64,000 nt of DNA, from contig NZ_JACHBW010000005.1 of the NCBI RefSeq assembly GCF_014200455.1, positions 294,438-358,437 on the forward strand, written 5' to 3'. This DNA comes from Paraburkholderia bannensis (lineage in GTDB: Bacteria; Pseudomonadota; Gammaproteobacteria; Burkholderiales; Burkholderiaceae). Below the pieces are notes generated by a model. It ran no database searches and was not told the origin of the DNA. It was given only the letters and a program-made list of their open reading frames with translations. Shown one piece after another: positions 53,404 through 61,464 of this stretch (its first letter is position 1; every line of letters starts with the position of its first letter). The position numbers and the translations under genes were made by a program.

Positions 53404-55866
53404 ATGGCAGGCTTGTATGATGAAGCGAAGCAGTCCTTATCCAGCCTGACGTCAATCCCGGGTCGCCAGGCGTACTTTCTCGATGTGCCGGGGACGGAAA
53501 GCGCTGCCGCGTTGTCGGTCGTGTCGTTTTCCGCCACCGAAAAGATGGGCGAGCCAAACGTAACCACCATCGAACTGACCCATCCGCAGCAGCTTGCACG
53601 CACCGAATATCTTAATCGCGATGCGATATTCAGAATCGTTTCTGACGATGGGGTAACGAGAGCGTTTTCGGGCTATATCGAGCGATTTTCCACCGTGCAG
53701 ACCACGAAGGACTACACCAAATACCAGGTGGTCCTGAAGTCTCACTTTGCCCGTCTGCAGGCTGGCACCAACACCCAGGTTTTCCAGCATCTCACGATTC
53801 CGCAGATCATCCAGAAGATCCTGCGTACGCACGGCATTCGCGAACACCAGATGCTGTTCCGGCTGCGTGGTAGCTATCCGAAAGTGCTGTGGCGCTTCCA
53901 GTACCAGATGTCGGACTTCGACTATGTGCATATGCTCATGGAGAAGAGCGGCATCTACTGCTACATCGTCGAGACCGAATACGGCGACCAGATCGTCTTT
54001 GGCGACGATATTGATCACTATATCTACGACCCGCGGTTGATCGTCCCGTATCGCGAGGCGTCCGGGCTTGAAGCAGGTGGGATCGAGTCCGTTACGACGT
54101 TAAAGACCCACACCGAGATTGTGTCACAGTCAGTTCAGGTCGCTGACTACAACCCCGAGTCTTCCTGGGAACGATACAGAGATCAGGCGAATGTTGCGCC
54201 TCAGGACCCAACGACTTACGGCCAGCCGTACATTTACGGGACTGGCCACCTCGATCAGCAAGGTGCCAGGTGGCAGGCGCAACTCCGCCATGAGGCAGCG
54301 CTGGCCCGCCAGGTGATCTACGAAGGCGAGAGCAACATCGTCGCGCTGCAGTGCGCGCGCGTGCTCGAAACTGATATCGTGTTGCCCGATGCGCCGCAGG
54401 GGCAGATGATCACCGAAATCACCCACAGCGGTGCGCGTGAAAAGGCTTATTCGAACAGCTACAAGGCCATCCCTGCCGACCGGCGCTTCCGCTTGCAGTT
54501 CGAACCCGGGAAGTGGGCCAAAATCGCCGGCACGCTTAGCGCACGCGTGTGCAGCCCGGATAAATACACCTATGCTTATTTAAACGCCGCGGGCTATTAC
54601 GTCGTCCGCCTCGATGCTGATTTTGGTGACTGGCCAAAGGGTGGCGAGAGTGTGCCGCTGCGGCTGGCGAAACCCTTCGCAGGCAAGTTGCAGACTGGCA
54701 TGCACTTCGTCGCGCTGGATAACGACGAGGCCAAGATTACCTTCCGGGACGGGGACCCGGATAAGCCTGAAATCAGCGGTTTCCATCACCATTCGCAGGC
54801 CCGCGACCTGGTGACGAGCGACCGGCGCTGGCTCTCCCGCAACATGATCCGAACGCAGAGCAACAACAAGCTGCGCATGGAGGATTGGGAGGGACAGGAA
54901 GGCATCAAGCTCAGCACGGAGCACTCGGGAAAATCGCAACTGAATCTCGGCTATCTGGTGAACCAGAAGCTTGAGTACAGGGGCGAAGGTTTTGAGCTTC
55001 GCACCTCCGGTTATGGGGTGAGCCGTGCGGGTAAGGGCCTGCACCTCACAACCTATGACCGGCCCGGTGCTACGGGTAAGCAACTCGACATGCAGGAGAC
55101 CATTGCGCAGCTTGAGAGCGCATTGGAACTTGCGAGGACACTTGCCACCTCCGCCGCGAGTGCCAAGGCTATTGCTGCCGACACGGACGTACAAGAGCGC
55201 GTCAAGGACGATCTGGATGGGCTAAAGAAGCCAGGTCTGCTGATGAGCACTCCCGCTTCAGCGGCCGTTGTGGCTACCGACGGTGTGCAAATCGCTACGG
55301 AGCAAAGCATTGCCGCATCAGCTGGCAGGAATGTTGAACTCAGCGTTCTGAAACGTTTCACGGTGGCAGCTGGCGAAGTCGTATCGATGTTCGCCGAGAA
55401 ACTTGGAATGCTACTAGTGGCTGCGAAAGGGAAGGTCCAGATTCAGGCCCAGAGTGACGAGATGAGTTTGCAGTCAGACAAAAACATGACCATAAGCAGC
55501 GTAAATGGTTGCGTCGTCATTGAAGCAAGCCGTGAACTTCTGCTCAAGTGCGGTGGGTCGTATATTCGCCTTTCTTCTATTGGCATTGAGGATGGCACAC
55601 GCGGAGACCGGACGATCAAATCAGCGGCTTTTAGCAGGCAAGGGCCGGCTTCGCTCTCTGAATCCATGAACACCTGGAAGCATGCTGATTTCAACGATGC
55701 CTATGTTCTGCGCAATCCCTCTACCGGTGAGCCCCTTGCGAACACCGCGATCGAGTTAATACGCGGCGATGGTACGCGACTAAGAATGGTTACTGATGCG
55801 GCTGGCAAAACGCCCCTGCAGAAAAGCCTTCTGGTAGAGGGTATTCAGATCAGGACGTTGGACTAA
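53404..55866 (+). CDS. vgrG: T6SS spike protein VgrG (TssI) with transthyretin-like tail
   Basis: An 820-residue VgrG. The N-terminal gp27-like part carries HFARLQAGTNTQVFQHLTIP, then QIIQKILRTHGI and the YPKVLWRFQYQMSDFDYVHM block (usually Y-P-x-RE-Y-x-VQY-x-E-SDF). This is followed by the gp5-like OB fold and a DUF2345 beta-helix region (GKVQIQAQSDEMSLQSDKNM). The last 60 residues (NDAYVLRNPSTGEPLANTAI, ELIRGDGTRLRMVTDAAGKT) look like a transthyretin/carboxypeptidase-regulatory module. In enteroaggregative E. coli such a VgrG tail binds a Tle lipase, and here a lipase gene follows 33 bases downstream. It acts as the puncturing tip and lipase carrier. Lower GC than the flanking genome. Confidence 0.94.
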   Translation: MAGLYDEAKQSLSSLTSIPGRQAYFLDVPGTESAAALSVVSFSATEKMGEPNVTTIELTHPQQLARTEYLNRDAIFRIVSDDGVTRAFSGYIERFSTVQTTKDYTKYQVVLKSHFARLQAGTNTQVFQHLTIPQIIQKILRTHGIREHQMLFRLRGSYPKVLWRFQYQMSDFDYVHMLMEKSGIYCYIVETEYGDQIVFGDDIDHYIYDPRLIVPYREASGLEAGGIESVTTLKTHTEIVSQSVQVADYNPESSWERYRDQANVAPQDPTTYGQPYIYGTGHLDQQGARWQAQLRHEAALARQVIYEGESNIVALQCARVLETDIVLPDAPQGQMITEITHSGAREKAYSNSYKAIPADRRFRLQFEPGKWAKIAGTLSARVCSPDKYTYAYLNAAGYYVVRLDADFGDWPKGGESVPLRLAKPFAGKLQTGMHFVALDNDEAKITFRDGDPDKPEISGFHHHSQARDLVTSDRRWLSRNMIRTQSNNKLRMEDWEGQEGIKLSTEHSGKSQLNLGYLVNQKLEYRGEGFELRTSGYGVSRAGKGLHLTTYDRPGATGKQLDMQETIAQLESALELARTLATSAASAKAIAADTDVQERVKDDLDGLKKPGLLMSTPASAAVVATDGVQIATEQSIAASAGRNVELSVLKRFTVAAGEVVSMFAEKLGMLLVAAKGKVQIQAQSDEMSLQSDKNMTISSVNGCVVIEASRELLLKCGGSYIRLSSIGIEDGTRGDRTIKSAAFSRQGPASLSESMNTWKHADFNDAYVLRNPSTGEPLANTAIELIRGDGTRLRMVTDAAGKTPLQKSLLVEGIQIRTLD

Positions 55867-55899
55867 TGGCATCTAAAACGGGACTCTTCCAGACCAACC

Positions 55900-57690
55900 A
55901 TGAGTGATAGTTCTCCGGTGCTTCATCAGATTATCGTCGACAGTAGTGGCGATCAATATGCGACGGCTACCCTTACGCCGACCGATAACGTGCGCGAGAA
56001 AGTCGTTCTTTCGAAACCGTACGTTATCCCGGTGGTCTTTCTGCCAGGAATTATGGGTACGCTTCTGCGAAAGAAGGAAGGCAAAAAAAACGTCTGGAAC
56101 CCGCCGAACGCCGACCTGCGTGGGTCATTGGATATGATTACGCAGCTTTTTGGCTATATGGGAAAGTCTACAAAGGATCGTGCGAGCGATCTCGCGACCA
56201 GTGAAGCCGAGATCGACCCGACCGGTCCAATTGACGCAGGTGAAAGTGGCCTGCCGAAGAAGGTTCTGGTGGTGCGTGGCTGGGGTGCGCTGATGCGCTC
56301 GTCCTATCATCCATTTATGGGCCAGTTGCAGCATCAGCTCAATGCCCTTGCGCAGTTCGATTTCCAGCGCTGCGAAGCCGATCTGAAGGAGTGGGCGGAC
56401 AAGTACAGCCAACAAGTGCCAACGGAATGGGGCGCGTCCAGCGGTGAGGCGCTCACCAGCGAAGAAGTACTCCATGCGGCGAATTACCAGTTTGATGTCT
56501 GGGCCGGCGGCTACAATTGGCTGCAAAGCAACGTTGACTCTGGCGCGGCGATCCGGGATCTGATCGAGAACACTATCCTGCCTTACTACAACGAAGGCAG
56601 GGAAGCGACCGTTCAGGCGCCTGATGGTGAAGGGGCGGAGCAGTGTAGCATTCGTCGCAGGAGACCTGACCGGCCATTGGCGGAGAAGGTGATTGTCGTC
56701 ACGCACTCGATGGGCGGCCTTGTCAGTCGGGCTCTGACGGAGATTCATCAGTGCGACAAGGTGATGGGGGTTTCTCATGGCGTGCAGCCTGCCACTGGTG
56801 CCCCGGCTACCTACAAACGCATGCGCTCGGGATTTGAAGGCCCAGCGAAAGTCATTCTTGGCCGCAATGCTGCCGATGTAGTGGCCATCCTGTCGCAGTC
56901 ACCGGGCGGCCTGGAATTGCTGCCGACCGCGGATTACAACGATGGCCAGCCTTGGCTGAAGGTGCGGGAAAAGCGTAGTAATACGGATAAGGTTGGTGCG
57001 GAGATTCTGGCCCTGCCGATGGGAGGAGATCCTTACAACGAGATTTACCTGTCGCCTGCTTGGTATGGCATGGTGCCGGAAAGCAACCAGGGGTTGATGG
57101 ATCCGGCAAGCAAGAAGCCAACTGATCTCGGTTCTGGCCGTAGTAATCAGCGGGATCAATTGACCACGGTAATCAAGAAAGTCCGTGCGTTTCACGAATC
57201 CATTGAAAAGAAATACAAGAGCCCGACCTACGCTCACTACGGAGCGCAAGGTATACGAGTTGAACCGGCGAAGGAACATAATGGTCTGTTCGGTACTTGC
57301 CTGCTGGAAGCTGATGACCTGTTCACGTGGGGAGAAGTCGCATGGGAAGGCTCAGGTATCGGCAGTCTTGATCCGTCGCAGATCGCTGTTTACCGGGACG
57401 ATGGCAAGGGCACGCTGACCACCACATCCGGGGTCAAGCTGACGCTCAGCGCTCCCGACTGCCCTGGTGATGGTACCGTGCCGTACTACTCAGGGGCTGC
57501 ACCCGGCAAGGCGGGTATTGCCGGTAGCTTTGCACATGGGCAAGGCAACCCAGGCGAGCAGAACGAATATTTCGGCTATGACCATCAGGGCAGCTACGCG
57601 GACAAGCACAAGCGTTCGCTCTTTGCGACGATGTACGCAATTATCAAGATCGCCCAACAGGCGCAGTGGCATAAAAAGGAGTCCACATGA
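55900..57690 (+). CDS. T6SS lipase effector (Tle-like alpha/beta hydrolase)
   Basis: A 596-residue alpha/beta hydrolase. VIPVVFLPGIMGTLLRK gives the oxyanion-hole strand; the nucleophile elbow is VVTHSMGGLVSRA, with Thr in place of the first Gly of GxSxG. The Asp is likely in CPGDGTVPYYSG and the His in YDHQGSYAD. No signal peptide, consistent with delivery on VgrG. The gene follows vgrG and overlaps a Tli4-like immunity gene as ATGA, so it is most probably an antibacterial phospholipase of the Tle3/Tle4 kind; the exact Tle class is not certain. Its last 60 codons recur as an orphan tail at 58866-59055. Confidence 0.87.
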   Translation: MSDSSPVLHQIIVDSSGDQYATATLTPTDNVREKVVLSKPYVIPVVFLPGIMGTLLRKKEGKKNVWNPPNADLRGSLDMITQLFGYMGKSTKDRASDLATSEAEIDPTGPIDAGESGLPKKVLVVRGWGALMRSSYHPFMGQLQHQLNALAQFDFQRCEADLKEWADKYSQQVPTEWGASSGEALTSEEVLHAANYQFDVWAGGYNWLQSNVDSGAAIRDLIENTILPYYNEGREATVQAPDGEGAEQCSIRRRRPDRPLAEKVIVVTHSMGGLVSRALTEIHQCDKVMGVSHGVQPATGAPATYKRMRSGFEGPAKVILGRNAADVVAILSQSPGGLELLPTADYNDGQPWLKVREKRSNTDKVGAEILALPMGGDPYNEIYLSPAWYGMVPESNQGLMDPASKKPTDLGSGRSNQRDQLTTVIKKVRAFHESIEKKYKSPTYAHYGAQGIRVEPAKEHNGLFGTCLLEADDLFTWGEVAWEGSGIGSLDPSQIAVYRDDGKGTLTTTSGVKLTLSAPDCPGDGTVPYYSGAAPGKAGIAGSFAHGQGNPGEQNEYFGYDHQGSYADKHKRSLFATMYAIIKIAQQAQWHKKEST

Positions 57691-58583
57691 ATTCAGTCTG
57701 GAAGACCCACGCAATCGGACGTCACTTTGTCGATGTTCCGACAAGTGCCAAACTGGTTGAGGGCTGGAAATATGATAAGGACGCACTGGAGCGACTCGCT
57801 CCCTGCGGCGACGCTCAATTTTCACAGCTTGTGGACCGGAGAGAGGCCGAGCTAAGAGCAAAAGTCCAGAAGTCTGGAAAATCATCGTTCGTTGAGCGCG
57901 TATTGTTGCCGAATGGATCAGTGGCACTCTTTTCATGGAGTGAACCGTACGATGAAACAATTTATGCGACAGACGTATATTTCAGGGTCGGGAACAACAT
58001 CATCCGCTACCGGAACGACGCGACACCGTTAAGCAACAGGGAAAAGGCGATTACGTTTTTCAAGCGCTGCAGCGCGAAATGGCGTGAAATTCCTGCCGGC
58101 CAGACTCCGGAGGGAATTGGTTTTGTTGCGGGCAATGCGATGCTAGCTGACGATTTCCCCAACTATGAAAGCTGGCGTCTGCTGATTCAGCTAGAAGGCA
58201 AACCCGACGTTTCGCTGGAGGTCAGCAGCTTTGTAGGAGCTGTCGAAGAGGGACTCCGTCAGCGTGTCGGAGGCATTCTGACAAGCATGCTCGGTGCGGC
58301 AGCAGGACTCGCGCAGCTGCGCAATCACGCTCGTCCAGTGGGTCCTATCCAGGCAGACGAGATTCTTGTTGCCGGTACCCAGAACGGAAAGCGCGGTTAT
58401 GGTTTCAAATGGGAAGCGCCGGGCAAAGATTACTCGCTGGCCGAACCGAATATGAACGTTTCGCTTCAGGTTGGCGAAAGTGCGTATGCCACGAACCGGG
58501 AGTCCTTTTCGAGTGATGGCGAGGCGCTGGAACTGTGGGACACCCTGGTGAGTTCTATCCGCCTGCGGCCGGGTGCGGTATGA
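57687..58583 (+). CDS. T6SS immunity protein, Tli4-like (copy 1)
   Basis: A 298-residue protein beginning MNSVWKTHAIGRHFVDVPTS, with SVALFSWSEPYDETIYATDV and YESWRLLIQLEGKPDVSLEV further in. The GRH-F-x-VP start and two-domain layout fit the Tli4 family of Tle-lipase immunity proteins. No signal peptide is visible, which is odd for a protein that should neutralise a periplasmic lipase. The ATG overlaps the effector stop, ensuring co-production. Compared with copy 2 (59052-59948), the first 115 residues differ at about one in four positions, while the last 180 are identical. Confidence 0.82.
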   Translation: MNSVWKTHAIGRHFVDVPTSAKLVEGWKYDKDALERLAPCGDAQFSQLVDRREAELRAKVQKSGKSSFVERVLLPNGSVALFSWSEPYDETIYATDVYFRVGNNIIRYRNDATPLSNREKAITFFKRCSAKWREIPAGQTPEGIGFVAGNAMLADDFPNYESWRLLIQLEGKPDVSLEVSSFVGAVEEGLRQRVGGILTSMLGAAAGLAQLRNHARPVGPIQADEILVAGTQNGKRGYGFKWEAPGKDYSLAEPNMNVSLQVGESAYATNRESFSSDGEALELWDTLVSSIRLRPGAV

Positions 58584-58829
58584 GCACGTCCCGCCGTAGG
58601 TTCATCATGGGGATCACCGCCTTCTCGGCTGCGGCGTTGATACCACCCGTTGATGCTGCACCCCTGCGTAGCCTGTCAGTAGGCACCGCGATACGGTATC
58701 TCTGCGATGATGTCTTTGCCTCTCCCGCCGAGAAGGCGGCGCGTGTCGTGCCGCCCATGCGTCATCAATTCACGGTGTGATATGGCGGTCGATTTTTCGC
58801 TGTTGCCAATCGATAAACCTGAGACAGGC
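58026..58829 (+). repeat. 804-bp direct repeat, copy A
   Basis: Nearly identical to 59391-60194, offset 1365 bases, with only a handful of mismatches that I can find by eye (including one each in the signal-peptide codon Ser/Pro and in silent positions of the immunity gene). It covers the 3' two-thirds of the immunity gene, the whole Tat gene and the first 16 codons of the membrane-protein gene. It is the most conserved part of a longer 1365-bp tandem duplication. Confidence 0.92.
58580..58780 (+). CDS. small Tat-signal protein of the T6SS island (copy 1)
   Basis: 66 residues. MSTSRRRFIMGITAFSAAAL is a clear twin-arginine signal (SRRRFI matches SRRxFL), followed by IPPVDA with a probable cleavage site at VDA/AP. 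The mature part would be about 40 residues (LRSLSVGTAIRYLCDDVFAS, then PAEKAARVVPPMRHQFTV) with a single Cys and no known domain. The ATG overlaps the immunity stop (ATGA). A second copy at 59945-60145 differs by one residue (Ser to Pro in the signal). Position and export signal suggest an accessory periplasmic role with the immunity protein, but function is unknown. Confidence 0.72.
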   Translation: MSTSRRRFIMGITAFSAAALIPPVDAAPLRSLSVGTAIRYLCDDVFASPAEKAARVVPPMRHQFTV

Positions 58830-58946
58830 GAGCTCCCTTCCTTGTATGGACTGTCGTGTTTCTGGACCGGGCAAGGCAGGCATTGCCTGTCGCTTTGCAC
58901 ATGGGCAGGACAATCCTGGCACGCAGAACGTGTATTTCGGCTATGA
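58782..58946 (+). pseudogene. truncated 5' copy of the membrane-protein gene
   Basis: Starts MAVDFSLLPIDKPETGELPS, matching the first 20 residues of the intact gene at 60147 with two changes. After a small deletion the DNA still matches up to about 58864 (GTGTTTCTGG), then switches into the effector 3' end. The frame closes at 58946 after unrelated residues, and both membrane helices are lost. This is the junction scar of the tandem duplication. Confidence 0.8.
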
Positions 58947-59055
58947 CCATCAGGGCAGCTACGCCGACAAGCACCAGCGTTCGCTCTTTGCGACGATGTA
59001 CGCAATTATCAAGATCGCCAAGCAGGCGCAGTGGCATAAAAAGGAGTCCGCATGA
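58866..59055 (+). pseudogene. orphan effector C-terminal tail
   Basis: Encodes GKAGIACRFAHGQDNPGTQN, VYFGYDHQGSYADKHQRSLF and ATMYAIIKIAKQAQWHKKES, which correspond to the last 60 residues of the lipase effector at 57500-57690 with several substitutions. It retains the putative catalytic His (DHQGSY) but has no start or upstream domain of its own; an open frame from 58777 would add unrelated residues. It overlaps the second immunity gene by the same ATGA. It is a displaced effector end, as seen in other polymorphic toxin loci. Confidence 0.82.
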
Positions 59056-59948
59056 ATTCAGTCTGGAAGACCCACGCAATCGGACGTCACTTTGTCGACG
59101 TTCCGACAGGTGCCAAACTGGTTGAGAGCTGGAAATACGGCAAAGATGCACTGGAGCGAGTCGCTGCGGGCGACGATGGCCAAATTGCGCAGCTTGTTGC
59201 CCGGAGAGAGGCTGAGCTAAGAAAACAGCTGCAGAAATCTGGAAAGCCTTCCTTTGTCGATCGTGTATTGCTGGCGAATGGTTCGGTGGCACTCTTTTCG
59301 TGGAGTGAACCGTACGACGAAACCATCTACGCGTCGGATACATATTTCAAGGCAGGACGCAGCATTATCCGATACCAGAAAGATGCAATTCCGTTAAGCA
59401 ACAGGGAAAAGGCGATTACGTTTTTCAAGCGCTGCAGCGCGAAATGGCGTGAAATTCCTGCCGGCCAGACTCCGGAGGGAATTGGTTTTGTTGCGGGCAA
59501 TGCGATGCTAGCTGACGATTTCCCCAACTATGAAAGCTGGCGTCTGCTGATTCAGCTAGAAGGCAAACCCGACGTTTCGCTGGAGGTCAGCAGCTTTGTA
59601 GGAGCTGTCGAAGAGGGACTCCGTCAGCGTGTCGGAGGCATTCTGACAAGCATGCTCGGTGCGGCAGCAGGACTCGCGCAACTGCGCAATCACGCTCGTC
59701 CAGTGGGTCCTATCCAGGCAGACGAGATTCTTGTTGCCGGTACCCAGAACGGAAAGCGCGGTTATGGTTTCAAATGGGAAGCGCCGGGCAAAGATTACTC
59801 GCTGGCCGAACCGAACATGAACGTTTCGCTTCAGGTCGGCGAAAGTGCGTATGCCACGAACCGGGAGTCCTTTTCGAGTGATGGCGAGGCGCTGGAACTG
59901 TGGGACACCCTGGTGAGTTCTATCCGCCTGCGGCCGGGTGCGGTATGA
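59052..59948 (+). CDS. T6SS immunity protein, Tli4-like (copy 2, orphan)
   Basis: 298 residues, same length as copy 1. It begins MNSVWKTHAIGRHFVDVPTG and differs mainly in residues 20-115 (for example KDALERVAAGDDGQIAQLVA against KDALERLAPCGDAQFSQLVD), then becomes identical from about residue 116. There is no full effector of its own, only the orphan tail at 58866-59055. Divergence limited to the N-terminal part suggests either altered specificity toward another lipase variant, or older divergence later masked by gene conversion of the 3' part. ATGA overlaps link it to the tail upstream and to the Tat gene downstream. Confidence 0.83.
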   Translation: MNSVWKTHAIGRHFVDVPTGAKLVESWKYGKDALERVAAGDDGQIAQLVARREAELRKQLQKSGKPSFVDRVLLANGSVALFSWSEPYDETIYASDTYFKAGRSIIRYQKDAIPLSNREKAITFFKRCSAKWREIPAGQTPEGIGFVAGNAMLADDFPNYESWRLLIQLEGKPDVSLEVSSFVGAVEEGLRQRVGGILTSMLGAAAGLAQLRNHARPVGPIQADEILVAGTQNGKRGYGFKWEAPGKDYSLAEPNMNVSLQVGESAYATNRESFSSDGEALELWDTLVSSIRLRPGAV

Positions 59949-60194
59949 GCACGTCCCGCCGTAGGTTCATCATGGGGATCACCGCCTTCCCGGCTGCGGC
60001 GTTGATACCACCCGTTGATGCTGCACCCCTGCGTAGCCTGTCAGTAGGCACCGCGATACGGTATCTCTGCGATGATGTCTTTGCCTCTCCCGCCGAGAAG
60101 GCGGCGCGTGTCGTGCCGCCCATGCGTCATCAATTCACGGTGTGATATGGCGGTCGATTTTTCGCTGTTGCCAATCGAGAAACCTGAGACAGGC
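59391..60194 (+). repeat. 804-bp direct repeat, copy B
   Basis: Second copy of the repeat at 58026-58829 (offset 1365). It ends in codon 16 of the intact membrane-protein gene, where GACAGGC continues differently. Such long, near-identical direct repeats allow recombination that would delete or add one effector-tail/immunity unit. Confidence 0.92.
59945..60145 (+). CDS. small Tat-signal protein of the T6SS island (copy 2)
   Basis: 66 residues, identical to copy 1 except Pro for Ser in the hydrophobic part of the signal (GITAFPAAALIPPVDA). The twin-arginine motif SRRRFI is kept. The ATG overlaps the stop of immunity copy 2, and the intact membrane-protein gene starts one base after its stop codon. 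A Pro within the Tat h-region may weaken export, though Tat signals tolerate this. Confidence 0.72.
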   Translation: MSTSRRRFIMGITAFPAAALIPPVDAAPLRSLSVGTAIRYLCDDVFASPAEKAARVVPPMRHQFTV

Positions 60195-61436
60195 AAGCCC
60201 CCTTCCTTGGTTGTATGGATTGTCGTGTTTCTGGTTCTATCGCTTGTTGGCATTTTCCTCGTGCTAATGCTCTGGCCAAAGAATATGTCGACCCATACGT
60301 TCGATTTTTGGGGCACTCTGATTCTGTTCCCAGTCGGGCTGTCCGCACTCATCGTATTGTTGCGATATCAGCACTACGCAGCACGCATTCTGGATACACA
60401 GATGGATAACCAGGCTACGCGGCAGTACAACGATCGAGTGTTCGCTGCAGCGAGTGTGCCGATAGCGGTATTGGGTGTGTCGCATAGATTTTCGGCGAGT
60501 CCCGACGAGAACGCTGTTATGGGACTCCAGTCCGGTGCGCTCAGACTGACGGTTCAAGCGCTGTTTGCACATGACAGCGAGCCAGGGAAGGTGCGCTGGC
60601 TTGAGGTGCCGGGTGTTGCCTTGCGCGCTGGCACGTCTGAAGATGACCTGAAACGGCACATCGATGTCACGAGATGGCTGTTCAATGAAATGCTTGGGGA
60701 GCTTACAGGAGCGATCAATGCGCTGCCCGTGAGGACCGATTTGTGTGTGCATCTCTTAGTTTCAAGCATGGCGTCCAGCGAGAGCAACCAGGCGCTGTGG
60801 CTGGAATGCTGGAATAGTTTTGGGTTTTGCTCTTCGTGCCATTTTAAACAGGTCGCAGAGCCCGCGAATCTGCAGTTGCTTGATCTTTGGCTTGACCAGC
60901 TTGAGGCTGGGCTGGAGAAGCAAGCGAAGCTGGTCGTCGCCATCCAACTGCATCCGCTGATGGGAGCCTCTCCTCCTGGTGGTACTGCTGAGGCTGGCGT
61001 CGCCCTGTTGTTAATGCCGGATAGTTTGGCACGCCAGCACGAGGTTATGCGTCGAGCAAACTTTCATCGGCCGGTTCATGGGCCATTCGATCTTTCAAAT
61101 GGCGCATTCGCGTATGCGTTGAAATGGGCCAGTTCGACCGTTGACGAGATCTCGGGCGGATGGCAGTCAGGTCTCGACCGAATCCAGGCAGGGGCTCTGC
61201 GTACGTCCGCGGTCCAGTCGGGGCTGGAAATCCAGCCGGTCGATCTTGATGCGCGTGTCGGCTATGCGGGCATTGCAGCCCCATGGCTTGCGGCTGCATG
61301 TTCAGCAAAATCTCTTTCCGCAACCGCGCCACGGCAGGTTGTCTTTGCTGGCCAAGGGGGCGCTATCGACTGCGCAGTGCTTTGCAATATTTCCACCGCA
61401 GAGCCACCCGTTTCAGCGGTCTCACCCGTAACCTGA
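60147..61436 (+). CDS. T6SS-island membrane protein of unknown function
   Basis: A 429-residue protein I cannot assign to a named family. Two N-terminal membrane helices are visible, about 21-46 (SLVVWIVVFLVLSLVGIFLV) and 51-75 (FWGTLILFPVGLSALIVLLR), followed by a soluble domain of about 350 residues on the cytoplasmic side with SLSATAPRQVVFAGQGGAID near the C-terminus. The ATG is one base after the stop of Tat copy 2. It lies between immunity genes and the PAAR and TssM-like genes, a setting known for accessory T6SS membrane components in Burkholderia. A truncated 5' copy is present at 58782-58946. Confidence 0.75.
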   Translation: MAVDFSLLPIEKPETGKPPSLVVWIVVFLVLSLVGIFLVLMLWPKNMSTHTFDFWGTLILFPVGLSALIVLLRYQHYAARILDTQMDNQATRQYNDRVFAAASVPIAVLGVSHRFSASPDENAVMGLQSGALRLTVQALFAHDSEPGKVRWLEVPGVALRAGTSEDDLKRHIDVTRWLFNEMLGELTGAINALPVRTDLCVHLLVSSMASSESNQALWLECWNSFGFCSSCHFKQVAEPANLQLLDLWLDQLEAGLEKQAKLVVAIQLHPLMGASPPGGTAEAGVALLLMPDSLARQHEVMRRANFHRPVHGPFDLSNGAFAYALKWASSTVDEISGGWQSGLDRIQAGALRTSAVQSGLEIQPVDLDARVGYAGIAAPWLAAACSAKSLSATAPRQVVFAGQGGAIDCAVLCNISTAEPPVSAVSPVT

Positions 61437-61464
61437 TATTTACCTGAATCATAGGCAGTGCGAT

